DNA of 64,000 nt from Lachnospiraceae bacterium (GTDB taxonomy: Bacteria; Bacillota; Clostridia; Lachnospirales; Bianqueaceae), in assembly GCA_022794035.1 (NCBI GenBank), contig JAAWDX010000007.1:186001-250000 (forward strand). The letters are read 5' to 3'. Positions 8,106-16,676 of this stretch are shown here, piece by piece. Under the pieces are notes generated by a model. That model was not told the origin of the DNA. It ran no database searches and worked only from the letters and a program-made list of their open reading frames with translations. How positions within the stretch are numbered: position 1 is the stretch's first letter; each line of letters opens with the position of its first letter. A program made the translations under genes and the position numbers.

Positions 8106-8617
8106 GACTCAGCATTAAGGAGCTCGTCATTTTTGCTATGCTTGGTGCGCTCATGTATGCCGCCAAGGCTCTGCTGGAATTTCTTCCCAACATCCACCTC
8201 GTCGGCGTATTCATCACAGCAACCACAGTGGTCTACCGCAAAAAGGCTCTGTATCCTATCTATATCTACATTTTAATAACCGGGCTTTTTGGCGGCTTTT
8301 CGACTTGGTGGCTCCCCTATCTATATGTTTGGACGGTATTATGGGCCTTCGTGATGCTGCTTCCAAGGTCTATACCAAGCAAGCTGCAGCCCCTTGTTTA
8401 TATGTCGGTCTGCGCTCTGCATGGATTTCTGTTTGGCACGCTCTATGCACCGGCCCAGGCTTTGCTTTTTGGCCTAAGCTTTCAGGGCATGCTGGCCTGG
8501 ATTGCGGCAGGCCTGCCTTGGGATTTTATCCACGGTGTCAGCAACTTCTTCTGCGGTATTTTAATTATGCCGCTCATTGCGGCCATTCGCTTGGCCCAGA
8601 GGACTTCCGCCCATTAA
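8102..8617 (+). CDS. ECF transporter S component, predicted cobalamin-specific
   Basis: A 171-residue integral membrane protein with about six hydrophobic segments, typical of ECF substrate-specificity (S) components. It starts with a TTG that overlaps the stop of the lipoprotein gene (TTGA), with AAAGGG just before it. No EcfA or EcfT genes are adjacent, so it would use a shared group II energizing module encoded elsewhere. The cobalamin riboswitch in the common leader points to a cobalamin or corrinoid precursor as substrate. Known cobalamin S components include CbrT and CblT; which one this resembles cannot be settled here. Confidence 0.8.
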   Translation: MRLSIKELVIFAMLGALMYAAKALLEFLPNIHLVGVFITATTVVYRKKALYPIYIYILITGLFGGFSTWWLPYLYVWTVLWAFVMLLPRSIPSKLQPLVYMSVCALHGFLFGTLYAPAQALLFGLSFQGMLAWIAAGLPWDFIHGVSNFFCGILIMPLIAAIRLAQRTSAH

Positions 8618-8634
8618 ACCTTGCACTCTATAAA

Positions 8635-8673
8635 AAAGATCGAAAACGTTTAAATAAACGTTTTCGATCTTTT
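8635..8673. terminator. bidirectional rho-independent terminator
   Basis: A perfect inverted repeat (AAAAGATCGAAAACGTTT and its complement around AAAT) with T-runs on both strands sits between the ends of the convergent ECF and degV genes. It can terminate the cobalamin operon on the plus strand and the pyr-degV operon on the minus strand. Confidence 0.85.
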
Positions 8674-8677
8674 ATTT

Positions 8678-9571
8678 TTACTCGGTAACAACCTTCAAAA
8701 TGCCTACTCCCAGCGGATGCGGTCCTGTATGAACGCCAATGGTCGCGCCAATTTGACGAAGCTCCAGCTTTTTGGTATATCCTCTCTTTCGAAGCTCCTC
8801 CAAAATATGCTGCAAAAAGCTTTCGCCCTCTTCTCTGTCATAGCCAAAGCCAACCACCATCTGAAAATGATTTAATACCGCCTTCTCCTTCTCCAGATAG
8901 TTAAACAGCAGCGTTTCTACTTTCTTTAAGGATGAGGCTCTTCCCATCGCCAGCCCGGAAGGGAAAATCTCACCCTCCCGCAGAGTAATCAGAGGTTTAA
9001 TTTTAAGCCGGCTGCCGGCCACCTTTAACACTTTGCCTACGCGGCCTCCATGGACCAGATACTCCATATTGGCAATCGTAAAGAAGATACGGCCGCTGCC
9101 CCGCATTTTTTCCAGCCGCTCAAAAGCCTCTGCAAGCTCCAGCCCCTGATCGCGCATTTTGACAGCCTCTTCCACCAAAAGTCCCTGCAGCACCGTATTC
9201 ATCTGGGCATCCAGCACCTTGATCTGTGCCTGCGGATACTCCTCTGTCACCTGCTCCGCCGCCACGCGGGCTGCATTATAAGAACCGCTGAATTTAGAGG
9301 TGATGCAGATGCAGAGCACCGGCTGCCCCTCCTTCGCATAGCGCTCAAATCGCTCGGCATAGTCCATGACAGAGGGCATCGAGGATTTCGGATACTGATC
9401 CGGATTGTCTACCATCTTCTGATAAAACTCCCGGATGTCTATCTCTTCAATTTCTTTATAATATGTCTCTCCGTCAAAACTCACATAAAACGGCACCATA
9501 TCGATGCCCAGCTCTTCTACGCGCTGCTTGCCCAAATCGCAGGAGCTATCGCTCATAATCTTAAAATTCAT
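8678..9571 (-). CDS. DegV family fatty-acid-binding protein
   Basis: A 297-residue DegV (FakB-like) protein. DegV proteins hold a fatty acid for phosphorylation by FakA. Visible signatures are MSDSSCDL near the N-terminus, CICITSKFSGSYNAARVA (about 85-102), YLVHGGRVGKV (about 160-170) and the C-terminal IGATIGVHTGPHPLGVG. The start MNFKIM is five bases after the pyrD stop; an alternative ATG would overlap pyrD by 26 bases. It is the last gene of the pyrC-F-K-D operon, just before a strong terminator. No FakA homologue is in the window. Linkage to pyrimidine synthesis is unexplained. Confidence 0.88.
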   Translation of the reverse strand: MNFKIMSDSSCDLGKQRVEELGIDMVPFYVSFDGETYYKEIEEIDIREFYQKMVDNPDQYPKSSMPSVMDYAERFERYAKEGQPVLCICITSKFSGSYNAARVAAEQVTEEYPQAQIKVLDAQMNTVLQGLLVEEAVKMRDQGLELAEAFERLEKMRGSGRIFFTIANMEYLVHGGRVGKVLKVAGSRLKIKPLITLREGEIFPSGLAMGRASSLKKVETLLFNYLEKEKAVLNHFQMVVGFGYDREEGESFLQHILEELRKRGYTKKLELRQIGATIGVHTGPHPLGVGILKVVTE

Positions 9572-9575
9572 CACT

Positions 9576-10481
9576 TTATTCAATAATCCCTCTGATTTCA
9601 TTGATATCCGTTATGCCGGTCTTCTCCATAAAAGCTTCCAGCTCCGCCAGAATCCGCACCGGACAATCCGGCTCCGTCAGGTTCATCGTACCGGTTGCCA
9701 CCATGGTCGCACCAGCCATTATAAACTCAGCCACATCCTCTCCGGTCGCTACGCCGCCCATCGCCACGATCGGCAGGTCACAGGCCTGATGCACCTGATA
9801 CACCATGCGCACCGCCACTGGTTTCACAGCCGGCCCCGAAAAGCCGCCCATTTTTTGCGCCAGCACCGGACGCCGCTTGTACACGTCAATTCTCATTCCA
9901 AACAAAGTATTGATCAGCGAAAGCGCATCCGCGCCGCCGGCCTCAGCCGCCTTAGCAATCTCCGTGATATCCGTCACATTAGGGCTCAGCTTCACAATCA
10001 GCGGCTTTGTGACAACCTTTCTCACCTCACGCACCACTTCTTCGGCCATGGAAGCATTGGTTCCGAACGCCACACCGCCCTCTTTAATATTAGGACAGGA
10101 AATGTTCAGCTCCAAAAGGTCCACATCGGCCTCCGTCATTTTTTCCGCTACGCGGCAATACTCTGCAATCGAATGCCCTGCCAAATTAACAATAACTTTG
10201 GTATCAAACCTGCGGATAAAGGGCAGATCTTCAGCGATAAAGACGTCAGCTCCCGGGTTTTGCAGGCCCACCGAATTCAGCATGCCGCCATAGGTTTCGG
10301 CAATGCGCGGCGTAGGATTGCCCGGCCATGGGATATCTGCCACGCCTTTAACCGTGACGGCTCCCAGAATCCCCAGATCATAAAACTGACTATGCGCCTG
10401 CGGATTGAAGGTGCCCGAGGCTGTGGTGAGCGGATTTTTCATCGGAATGCCGCAAAGCTCAACGACTAAGTTCTTATTCAT
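9576..10481 (-). CDS. pyrD: dihydroorotate dehydrogenase B, catalytic subunit
   Basis: FMN-containing catalytic subunit (301 residues) of class 1B dihydroorotate dehydrogenase, oxidising dihydroorotate to orotate in de novo pyrimidine synthesis and passing electrons to PyrK. NISCPN (about residue 128) carries the active-site Cys that marks the 1B class. The FMN-binding C-terminus has PIVAMGGVATGEDVAEFIMAGA. It overlaps the 3' end of pyrK by 8 bases, fitting obligate co-expression of the two subunits. Confidence 0.95.
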   Translation of the reverse strand: MNKNLVVELCGIPMKNPLTTASGTFNPQAHSQFYDLGILGAVTVKGVADIPWPGNPTPRIAETYGGMLNSVGLQNPGADVFIAEDLPFIRRFDTKVIVNLAGHSIAEYCRVAEKMTEADVDLLELNISCPNIKEGGVAFGTNASMAEEVVREVRKVVTKPLIVKLSPNVTDITEIAKAAEAGGADALSLINTLFGMRIDVYKRRPVLAQKMGGFSGPAVKPVAVRMVYQVHQACDLPIVAMGGVATGEDVAEFIMAGATMVATGTMNLTEPDCPVRILAELEAFMEKTGITDINEIRGIIE

Positions 10482-11283
10482 AAAAAATCACCGCCTTTCC
10501 CGGGAATACAGGGCCCAGCTTACAGACGCCTTCCCGCTTGATGCTGCCGTCCGGCATACGCAGCCTGGCAGGACAGCCGGCACAGGCGCCAAAGCCGCAT
10601 CCCATCCTCTCCTCCAGCGAAAACCACAGAGCCATGGTTTCGTCTTTTTCAAAAAAGCGCTGAATGGCATGCATCATCGGAATGGGGCCGCAGGTATATA
10701 AAATCCGCCGTTTAGACTGATTTTGCTCTTTTAGATAAAACTGTATGCGCTGCAGCACATTTCCTTTGAAACCAGACGCACCGTCGTCACTCGTCATATA
10801 CACCGTACCGTAGGGCTCAAATTCACGTCCCATCCAGGGTTCACTGCGAAAGCCAAGAAAGATTTTGATTTTGCTGCGGCTCTCCGGATCCTTTTCCGTC
10901 AGCATGCGGCTCAAATACAGAAGGGGCGGCATGCCCAATCCTCCGCCTACGATAAAAATTTCATCGGCTTCTTCTGCTTCCTCCAAGGGAAAGCCTTTTC
11001 CCAGCGGTCCCATCACGCGAAGCGTATCCCCCGGCTGTAGCTGGGAAAGCTCCTTCGTGCCGGCGCCCACTACAGCGTAGATCAAAATCAAAATACCTTC
11101 CTTTGGATCTACATCACAGATGCTGATAGGTCTGGGCAAAAGTTTGCTTTTATCGTCGCTGTACAGATTGACAAATTGCCCCGGCTGCGCAGTCTGGGCA
11201 ATGTCAGGCGCCGCAAGCGTCATGCGGTAGATCTGTTCATCCAGCCTGTCCTGCTGGATAAGTGTTACCCGATCATTAAACAT
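10474..11283 (-). CDS. pyrK: dihydroorotate dehydrogenase B, electron transfer subunit
   Basis: FAD and [2Fe-2S] subunit (269 residues) that links PyrD to NAD+. The N-terminal half is a ferredoxin-reductase-like FAD domain (LLPRPISICDVD near residue 50). An NAD-binding part follows (EIFIVGGGLGMPPLLYLS). The C-terminal cluster ligands are seen in GCGFGACAGCPARL plus a further Cys in GVCKLGPVF. Only 21 bases separate it from pyrF upstream, and it overlaps pyrD downstream, consistent with one transcript. Confidence 0.94.
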   Translation of the reverse strand: MFNDRVTLIQQDRLDEQIYRMTLAAPDIAQTAQPGQFVNLYSDDKSKLLPRPISICDVDPKEGILILIYAVVGAGTKELSQLQPGDTLRVMGPLGKGFPLEEAEEADEIFIVGGGLGMPPLLYLSRMLTEKDPESRSKIKIFLGFRSEPWMGREFEPYGTVYMTSDDGASGFKGNVLQRIQFYLKEQNQSKRRILYTCGPIPMMHAIQRFFEKDETMALWFSLEERMGCGFGACAGCPARLRMPDGSIKREGVCKLGPVFPGKAVIFYE

Positions 11284-11304
11284 TACTTTCTCCTTATCTT
11301 TGGC

Positions 11305-12234
11305 TTATAGCACGCGGTTTAGGTCTGCCTTCATATCTAAAACTGCCTGTCTGGATGCTTGTGCAAATTCTTCTGGTTTAAACTGATTGCTGTATTTTTT
11401 GTTCTGATATGCGGCAATAATGCCTCTTGAAGAATTGACGATCGCGCCGATTCCCTCTTGATTAAAACAGCCTGCCAGATCCTCAGCCGTACCGCCCTGC
11501 GCTCCATAGCCGGGTACTAAAAAGAACACATGCGGAAGCAGCTGACGCAGGCGCGCTCCCTGCTCAGGATGTGTAGCGCCGACCACAGCACCGATATCAG
11601 AAAATCCATAAGCTCCGCGAAAATCAGCGCCCCACTTATTGACCAGCTGTCCCACTGTTTCATATAGCGGATGTCCCTCGCTGCCCATGGGCAGATCCTG
11701 AATCTCCCCGCTGCCGGCATTAGAGGTTTTTACAAGTACAAACAAGCCCTTGTCCCTATTTTTCATATGGGCAAAATAAGGCTCGATGGATTCCGTGCCC
11801 AGATATGGATTGACGGTAATAAAATCTTCGCCGAAGGGCTCGATGGTTTCCCCCTCGATCTCGACCTCGCCCAGATGTCCGTCTGAATAGGCCTGTGCTG
11901 TAGAAGCGATATCATTCCTTTTTACGTCGCCGATCACGATCAGCCCCTTTTTCTTGGCATAGGCCACCGTATCGATAAAGGCCTGCATCCCGGCGGCGCC
12001 GTACATTTCATACATGGCGACCTGAGGCTTAACAGCAGGAATCAGATCATAGGTGGCATCTATAATCGCTTGATTAAAGGCCAAAAAAGCTGCTGCAGCC
12101 CCGGCCAGCGTTTTTCCATGCTCGTCAAACGCTTTTTCTTTTATGTGCGCCGGGATCATGCTTAAACGGGGATCCAGGCCTACTACCGTTGGATTTTTCA
12201 ATTTTTGAATCTGATCTATCAGTCTGTCAATCAT
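11305..12234 (-). CDS. pyrF: orotidine 5'-phosphate decarboxylase
   Basis: Final enzyme of UMP synthesis, decarboxylating OMP to UMP. The 309-residue length is that of the long (type 2) OMPDC subfamily. The catalytic motif GDVKRNDIASTAQAY lies at about 98-112 with the Lys/Asp pair intact. The start overlaps the pyrC stop by 4 bases (ATGA). It forms part of the pyrC-F-K-D cluster; pyrB, pyrI and pyrE are not in the window. Confidence 0.95.
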   Translation of the reverse strand: MIDRLIDQIQKLKNPTVVGLDPRLSMIPAHIKEKAFDEHGKTLAGAAAAFLAFNQAIIDATYDLIPAVKPQVAMYEMYGAAGMQAFIDTVAYAKKKGLIVIGDVKRNDIASTAQAYSDGHLGEVEIEGETIEPFGEDFITVNPYLGTESIEPYFAHMKNRDKGLFVLVKTSNAGSGEIQDLPMGSEGHPLYETVGQLVNKWGADFRGAYGFSDIGAVVGATHPEQGARLRQLLPHVFFLVPGYGAQGGTAEDLAGCFNQEGIGAIVNSSRGIIAAYQNKKYSNQFKPEEFAQASRQAVLDMKADLNRVL

Positions 12235-13469
12235 TCTTTTATTTCTCCTTTTTCATATACGATTTTGCCGCTCAAAATCGTCATCATGACCCGCCCCTTC
12301 AGGCGCCTTCCTCCATAGGGAGAATTTTTGCTTTTGCTGTAAAACCGATCTACATCTACGATATATTCTGCCTCTGGATCAATGAGCACTATATCAGCCT
12401 CCCTGCCGGTCTGCAGGCTGCCTTTAGGAATGCCCAGTACCTTGGCGGGATTTGTGCTCATGCAGGCTGCCCACTGCAGCGGCGTCAGCACGCCCGTATC
12501 CACCAGCTCTGTAATCCCAAGCCCTACCGCTGTCTCCAGTCCAATGATACCGTTTGCTGCTTTTTCCATCGGCCCCTTTTCATATTCCGCATGCGGGGCA
12601 TGATCAGTAGCAATACAGCTGATGGTTCCGTCTCTGAGAGCCTCTTTCATGGCTTCGACATCATCCTTTTCCCGCAGCGGCGGGTTCATTTTATAATTAG
12701 AATCTCCCCGCGCAAGCTCGCTGTTATCCAGTGTGAAATGGTGAGGGCACACTTCTGCTGTAACGCAGAGCCCTCTCTGCTGTGCATCGCGGACCATCTG
12801 CGCGCTTTCTCTGGTGCTGACATGGCAGATATGCAGCGCCGCCCCTGTTTTTTCGGCGAGCTGGATCTCCCGCTGCGTCATCTGATTTTCTGCTTCCCGG
12901 GAATCCCCTTGCTTTGCCAGCTCTGGATCCTCACAATGATCCAAAATAGGAAGCGATAATTTTTTGGCCCGGATCATGGCCTGCTCCATCAGGTCTGCAT
13001 CGGCTACGGATTTTCCGTCCTCGCTGATTGCACAGATGCCGGCCTCCTGCATGCGCCGCTGATCGGTGAGCATGCTGCCTTTTTGGCCGACGGTAATGGC
13101 GCCGATTGGCAGCACATGCGCATAAGGCGCCTGCAGGCTTGCTCTTTTGACGTATTCCACTACCTCTGCACAATCGGTAACCGGCTGCGTATTGGGCATG
13201 GCGCAAATTGTGGTAAATCCGCCAGCGGCGGCGGCTTTGCTGCCAGTCTCGATCGTCTCTTTATGGGTAAGGCCGGGATCCCGCAGATGAACATGCAGAT
13301 CAATCAGTCCAGGAAGCACCCAAAGGCCTTCCGCCGAAATTCGTTTGGTCTCGGGCGGCACGGCAGCAGGAAGCTCCTGAATTTTTCCGTTTTCAATATA
13401 TAGATCCCTCACGATGCATTCTCCGGAAGCGGGATCTATCACCGTTCCTTTTTCGATGAGTAAGCTCAT
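12231..13469 (-). CDS. pyrC: dihydroorotase
   Basis: Class I dihydroorotase (412 residues), closing N-carbamoyl-aspartate to dihydroorotate. Amidohydrolase metal motifs are present: HVHLRDPG (about 60-67), ILDHCED (His near 178), HICHVST (about 231-237) and ATDHAPH with the catalytic Asp (about 303-309). It is the first gene of the pyr operon on the minus strand. A -10-like TATAAT (13512-13517, minus) lies about 43 bases upstream without a convincing -35. No PyrR attenuator hairpin was recognised in the 140-base leader. Confidence 0.94.
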   Translation of the reverse strand: MSLLIEKGTVIDPASGECIVRDLYIENGKIQELPAAVPPETKRISAEGLWVLPGLIDLHVHLRDPGLTHKETIETGSKAAAAGGFTTICAMPNTQPVTDCAEVVEYVKRASLQAPYAHVLPIGAITVGQKGSMLTDQRRMQEAGICAISEDGKSVADADLMEQAMIRAKKLSLPILDHCEDPELAKQGDSREAENQMTQREIQLAEKTGAALHICHVSTRESAQMVRDAQQRGLCVTAEVCPHHFTLDNSELARGDSNYKMNPPLREKDDVEAMKEALRDGTISCIATDHAPHAEYEKGPMEKAANGIIGLETAVGLGITELVDTGVLTPLQWAACMSTNPAKVLGIPKGSLQTGREADIVLIDPEAEYIVDVDRFYSKSKNSPYGGRRLKGRVMMTILSGKIVYEKGEIKE

Positions 13470-13612
13470 AGTAATTTTTCCACACTACCTCCAGTTTATT
13501 TGATATTGAAAATTATACACGATATTGTTAAAAACTGCAATCAAAGATTTATCTGCATAGATTTTCACTTTTTCCGCAAACTATTCGTAAATTTAGAAAA
13601 GAGGTAAAGTTT

Positions 13613-13810
13613 ATGAAAAAAGTTCGCCGCAACGTAGGGCTTTTAGATGCCTATCTCAGGATCATGATTGGCTGTCTGCTGCTTTCCTGTCAGCATAAAA
13701 AATGTCATCCAGTGCTCGCTGTAATGGGAAGCATGAAAATTGCTGAGGGCATCACGCGCTTTTGCCCCTGCCTGTATATGCTCAAAAAAAGCACACGGCA
13801 GTTTTTATAA
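13613..13810 (+). CDS. DUF2892 small membrane protein
   Basis: A 65-residue protein with the DUF2892 (YgaP transmembrane-like) pattern: a short basic N-terminus (KKVRRNVGLLDAYLRIMIG), one or two hydrophobic segments and the C-terminal FCPCLYML, which matches the family's usual CPLY-type ending. GAGGTAAAGTTT precedes the ATG. Function of the family is unknown. It stands alone, divergent from pyrC, and is followed by a long hairpin. Confidence 0.75.
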   Translation: MKKVRRNVGLLDAYLRIMIGCLLLSCQHKKCHPVLAVMGSMKIAEGITRFCPCLYMLKKSTRQFL

Positions 13811-13815
13811 GACTT

Positions 13816-13862
13816 GCATAAGACCATCATGGCAGCTTTGTATCTGCATGATGGTCTTATGC
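13816..13862 (+). repeat. long near-perfect hairpin
   Basis: An inverted repeat with 16 uninterrupted pairs (GCATAAGACCATCATG and complement), extended by three more pairs past a single bulged G, around an 8-base loop. It directly follows the DUF2892 gene but lacks a T-run on either strand, so it is not a typical terminator. It could be a remnant of a palindromic element or a regulatory hairpin for the AEC gene. Confidence 0.6.
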
Positions 13863-13878
13863 TACATAGCAAAATTGA

Positions 13879-13908
13879 TTGACATACCGAATGGATATCT
13901 GATACGAT
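13879..13908 (+). promoter_or_regulatory. promoter of the AEC transporter gene
   Basis: TTGACA (13879-13884), an 18-bp spacer and TACGAT (13903-13908) precede the AEC gene by 45 bases. The match to a housekeeping sigma promoter is good at -35 and fair at -10. Confidence 0.5.
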
Positions 13909-13952
13909 ACATTTGGCAAAGCCGAACTTATCACTGAGAAAGGATTTCAGAT

Positions 13953-14909
13953 ATGGACAATCTATTGTATAGCTTAGAAAGTGTAGTTCCTTTATTTGTT
14001 TTAATTTTAACCGGATACATACTGCGCAGGCGCCACATTCTAAATGAACCATTTATTCAGGTGGGCACTGCGCTTGGTTTTAAGCTTGCCCTGCCTGTCT
14101 TATTATTTCAGCAGATTTCTAATGCCGATTTTACGCAGGCTTTTAATCCTAAGCTCATTCTATTTAGCTTAAGTGCTACCTTGACCAGTATTTTTCTTCT
14201 TTGTCTGCTCATTCCCCGTTTTGTTAAGGAAAATGCTCAGCGCGGCGCTATGATTCAGGGAATCTACCGAGGAAATTTTGCCATTTTAGGTGTCCCTCTT
14301 GCCATCAATATGTTTGGCGAGGCCGGCGCTGCCCCTACCTCGCTCCTGCTTCCTTTTACAATCCCGCTTTATAATGCTTTGGCCGTAATCATCCTCACGG
14401 TATTTAGTCCAGAGCGCGACATAAAGCATAAAATATCCTTTAAGACTTTAATAAAAGATATCATTACGAATCCCTTAATCATCGGTATTGTTTTAGGCCT
14501 GCCTTTTTCAATTTTCCACTGGCAGCTGCCCGCTCTTGTCACCAAGAGCCTATCTCAAATCGCTTCTTTAACAACGCCGCTTTCTTTGATTTGCCTAGGC
14601 GGCCAATTTACCTTTCATGCTGCCAGAAAAAATTTTGCCCTCTCTGTGTGGGCAACGGTCATTAAGCTCCTGATCATTCCTTCTATTACGCTGACGCTCG
14701 CTGCCTTACTGGGATTTCGAAATGGCGAATTAGGCGCTATTTTCATTTTATTTATGGCTCCCAGCGCTGTGTCCGGATACATCATGGCTAAGAATATGCA
14801 TTCTGATGAGCAGCTTGCTGCGCAAATCCTGATTATGACTACCTTCGTCTCTTGCTTTACTCTCTTTGGCGGCATCCTGCTCCTGCGTACCCTTCATCTT
14901 TTAAGCTAA
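13953..14909 (+). CDS. AEC family transporter (auxin efflux carrier fold)
   Basis: A 318-residue membrane transporter of the AEC family with about ten hydrophobic segments in two halves. Bacterial members move malate, malonate or other carboxylates. The conserved helix-breaking stretches are visible in YRGNFAILGVPLAINMFG (about 108-125) and the C-terminal FMAPSAVSGYIMAKNM. GAAAGGA precedes the ATG. The gene converges with the DUF2812 gene and the two overlap by 9 bases. The substrate cannot be told from sequence. Confidence 0.86.
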   Translation: MDNLLYSLESVVPLFVLILTGYILRRRHILNEPFIQVGTALGFKLALPVLLFQQISNADFTQAFNPKLILFSLSATLTSIFLLCLLIPRFVKENAQRGAMIQGIYRGNFAILGVPLAINMFGEAGAAPTSLLLPFTIPLYNALAVIILTVFSPERDIKHKISFKTLIKDIITNPLIIGIVLGLPFSIFHWQLPALVTKSLSQIASLTTPLSLICLGGQFTFHAARKNFALSVWATVIKLLIIPSITLTLAALLGFRNGELGAIFILFMAPSAVSGYIMAKNMHSDEQLAAQILIMTTFVSCFTLFGGILLLRTLHLLS

Positions 14910-15986
14910 CATCTTCAAAAAAACAGAAGCTCTTTCTGTTAAGTCCTGATTGCCCATATAGAAAACAGAAACTACTTTTGTTCCTTGCCGCATAAACAGA
15001 TACTGCATACTTTGATAAGATGCGGCATACGCCTCCTCGGCGCCTGCGATCTCTACCTTCTGCGCTTGGATGGATTCATTCCAGCGCAGCATAGACGCTA
15101 CCCGTGCCGTTAAAAGCTTTGCCGCAAGCGCTTCACTCACTGCCTCATCATATTTAATCTGCAGGATTGGCTCACTGCCTGCCTCCGTCTGTCCGCTTTG
15201 CCGCAGCTCATATTGTACTGGCACTAAAAACGAAGTAGAAAACTCTGCGGTATTGCCAAATTCTTTTCTCTCTGACTCATCAGAAAGCGCAGAGAGCTCC
15301 AGCTCCTCTAGGGATGGATAGACAATTGCCGCTTTTTCAATATCTCCCTGCCAGCTCTGCATCCCGCGCGTCACCCAGACCCCGCCTTCTGCTAATAGCA
15401 GCCCTGTCAAAATGAGATAGACAGCCGCCGTAGTATGACGCTTTGAAGCTGAGGTTGGCCTGCCTTCTTGTAAATGCTTTAAAAACTTCCGCCTGCGAAG
15501 AGCCATTCCTATCTCTTGTATATTGAAAATCACTAAAAGCAGATATAGTCCCATCATAGCATCATTCAAAGTACACAGCACAAATTCCTGCGCATACAGC
15601 TGATACCCAAGACCAATCAGAAATACCAGCAAAAGCAGCATCCATAATGCGCTGAAACCCACTTGCAGCTGCTGTTTTTTTAACTTTTGAATCGCCTCCT
15701 GCGAATAGGGCGGTATTTTTATAGTTTTGCGTGTTGAGCTGTATATGGCAAAGTTTTTTCCCATATCGCTCACATATTCCCAGCCGTCTGCCTTAAGCTC
15801 TGCTTGCCTGTCTTCCCCTTCTGTTTTGATTTCTATATGATAGGTTAATCTTTTTTCTTCTTTCTGCTCAAAATAGGCAAAAAACCGTCCCATTTTTTTA
15901 AGCTTCCAGCCTGCTTCTGCCATCTCTGCAAGCCAGGCCTCCAGACCGCTGATATGATACCTGTCCATGGGGATCCATTGTTTCAT
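14901..15986 (-). CDS. DUF2812 domain membrane protein
   Basis: The 361-residue product has an N-terminal DUF2812 domain (about 1-115; starts KQWIPMDRYHISGLEAWLAEMAEAGWKL). Three hydrophobic spans follow (about 110-130, 135-155, 190-210), then a long extracytoplasmic domain to the end. DUF2812 proteins in Firmicutes are usually coupled to PadR-type regulators. Here the upstream gene, 34 bases away and on the same strand, is an Lrp/AsnC regulator. Function unknown. Confidence 0.8.
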   Translation of the reverse strand: MKQWIPMDRYHISGLEAWLAEMAEAGWKLKKMGRFFAYFEQKEEKRLTYHIEIKTEGEDRQAELKADGWEYVSDMGKNFAIYSSTRKTIKIPPYSQEAIQKLKKQQLQVGFSALWMLLLLVFLIGLGYQLYAQEFVLCTLNDAMMGLYLLLVIFNIQEIGMALRRRKFLKHLQEGRPTSASKRHTTAAVYLILTGLLLAEGGVWVTRGMQSWQGDIEKAAIVYPSLEELELSALSDESERKEFGNTAEFSTSFLVPVQYELRQSGQTEAGSEPILQIKYDEAVSEALAAKLLTARVASMLRWNESIQAQKVEIAGAEEAYAASYQSMQYLFMRQGTKVVSVFYMGNQDLTERASVFLKMLA

Positions 15987-16020
15987 GGCTCATTTCCTCC
16001 TTTTGCTGCCATGCAGCTTT

Positions 16021-16479
16021 TTATAACCGCAGTCCCTTTACATCCTTGATCCGGGATAAAATCATGTTGCAGCTGACTTCTTGGGTTCCTGGGAGCTGGT
16101 CGATGGTTTCTTTTAGAAATTGCTCCATTTCTTCTTGTCCGGCAGCTACTGCATGCACATGTAATTTATTTTGACCTGTGACACGATAAATTTGTGTAAC
16201 GGTAGTATGCTCATTTAAAATTTGAATGACTGCTTCGAGTGACTCTGGCTTTACTTCTATTTCAAAATAGCAGGACACGGCGCCACTGATTTTTTGCGGA
16301 TTAATAATCGTTGTGTATTCTTCGATGATACCCTGTTCTTCCATTGCTTTGATCCGCGCCTTTACGGCAACACGCGAAAGACCGATGATCTCGCCAATTT
16401 CTGAATAAGACATGCGCGCGTTGCGGATGAGCAGCTTTACAATTTTTTGATCCAGCTGATCTAAATGATCTAAAAACAT
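16021..16479 (-). CDS. Lrp/AsnC family transcriptional regulator
   Basis: A 152-residue regulator with an N-terminal winged HTH (LDQKIVKLLIRNARMSYSEIG, then IGLSRVAVKARIKAMEEQGII) and a C-terminal RAM/AsnC ligand-binding domain (about 70-145). Such proteins form octamers and respond to amino acids. It lies upstream of the DUF2812 membrane protein gene and may be co-transcribed with it. The ligand is unknown. Confidence 0.92.
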   Translation of the reverse strand: MFLDHLDQLDQKIVKLLIRNARMSYSEIGEIIGLSRVAVKARIKAMEEQGIIEEYTTIINPQKISGAVSCYFEIEVKPESLEAVIQILNEHTTVTQIYRVTGQNKLHVHAVAAGQEEMEQFLKETIDQLPGTQEVSCNMILSRIKDVKGLRL

Positions 16480-16611
16480 AATTTCACTCCTGATTGATCG
16501 ATTTAGCTATATTGCATTCGTTCTGCGTCTGTATTATACCATACTGTCCGGGCGCTGTCTAAGCTGATTTCATCATTCTTTGTGTTTTCCTGAGAAAGAG
16601 TTAAATGAAGA

Positions 16612-16640
16612 TTGCTATTTCGGCTGTTCCTCCCTATAAT
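16612..16640 (+). promoter_or_regulatory. promoter of the APH-fold kinase gene
   Basis: TTGCTA (16612-16617), a 17-bp spacer and a consensus TATAAT (16635-16640) precede the kinase-like gene. The boxes lie inside an apparent upstream extension of that reading frame, supporting the later start at 16677. Confidence 0.6.
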
Positions 16641-16676
16641 TGTGTAAGAAAATCAAAACAAAAGAGGTACTCATCC

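Noticed and set aside
9504..10469. Plus-strand open frame of 321 codons opposite pyrD
   Set aside because: It lies entirely over pyrD and its His/Arg/Ser-rich translation has no family features. It is a reverse-strand shadow.
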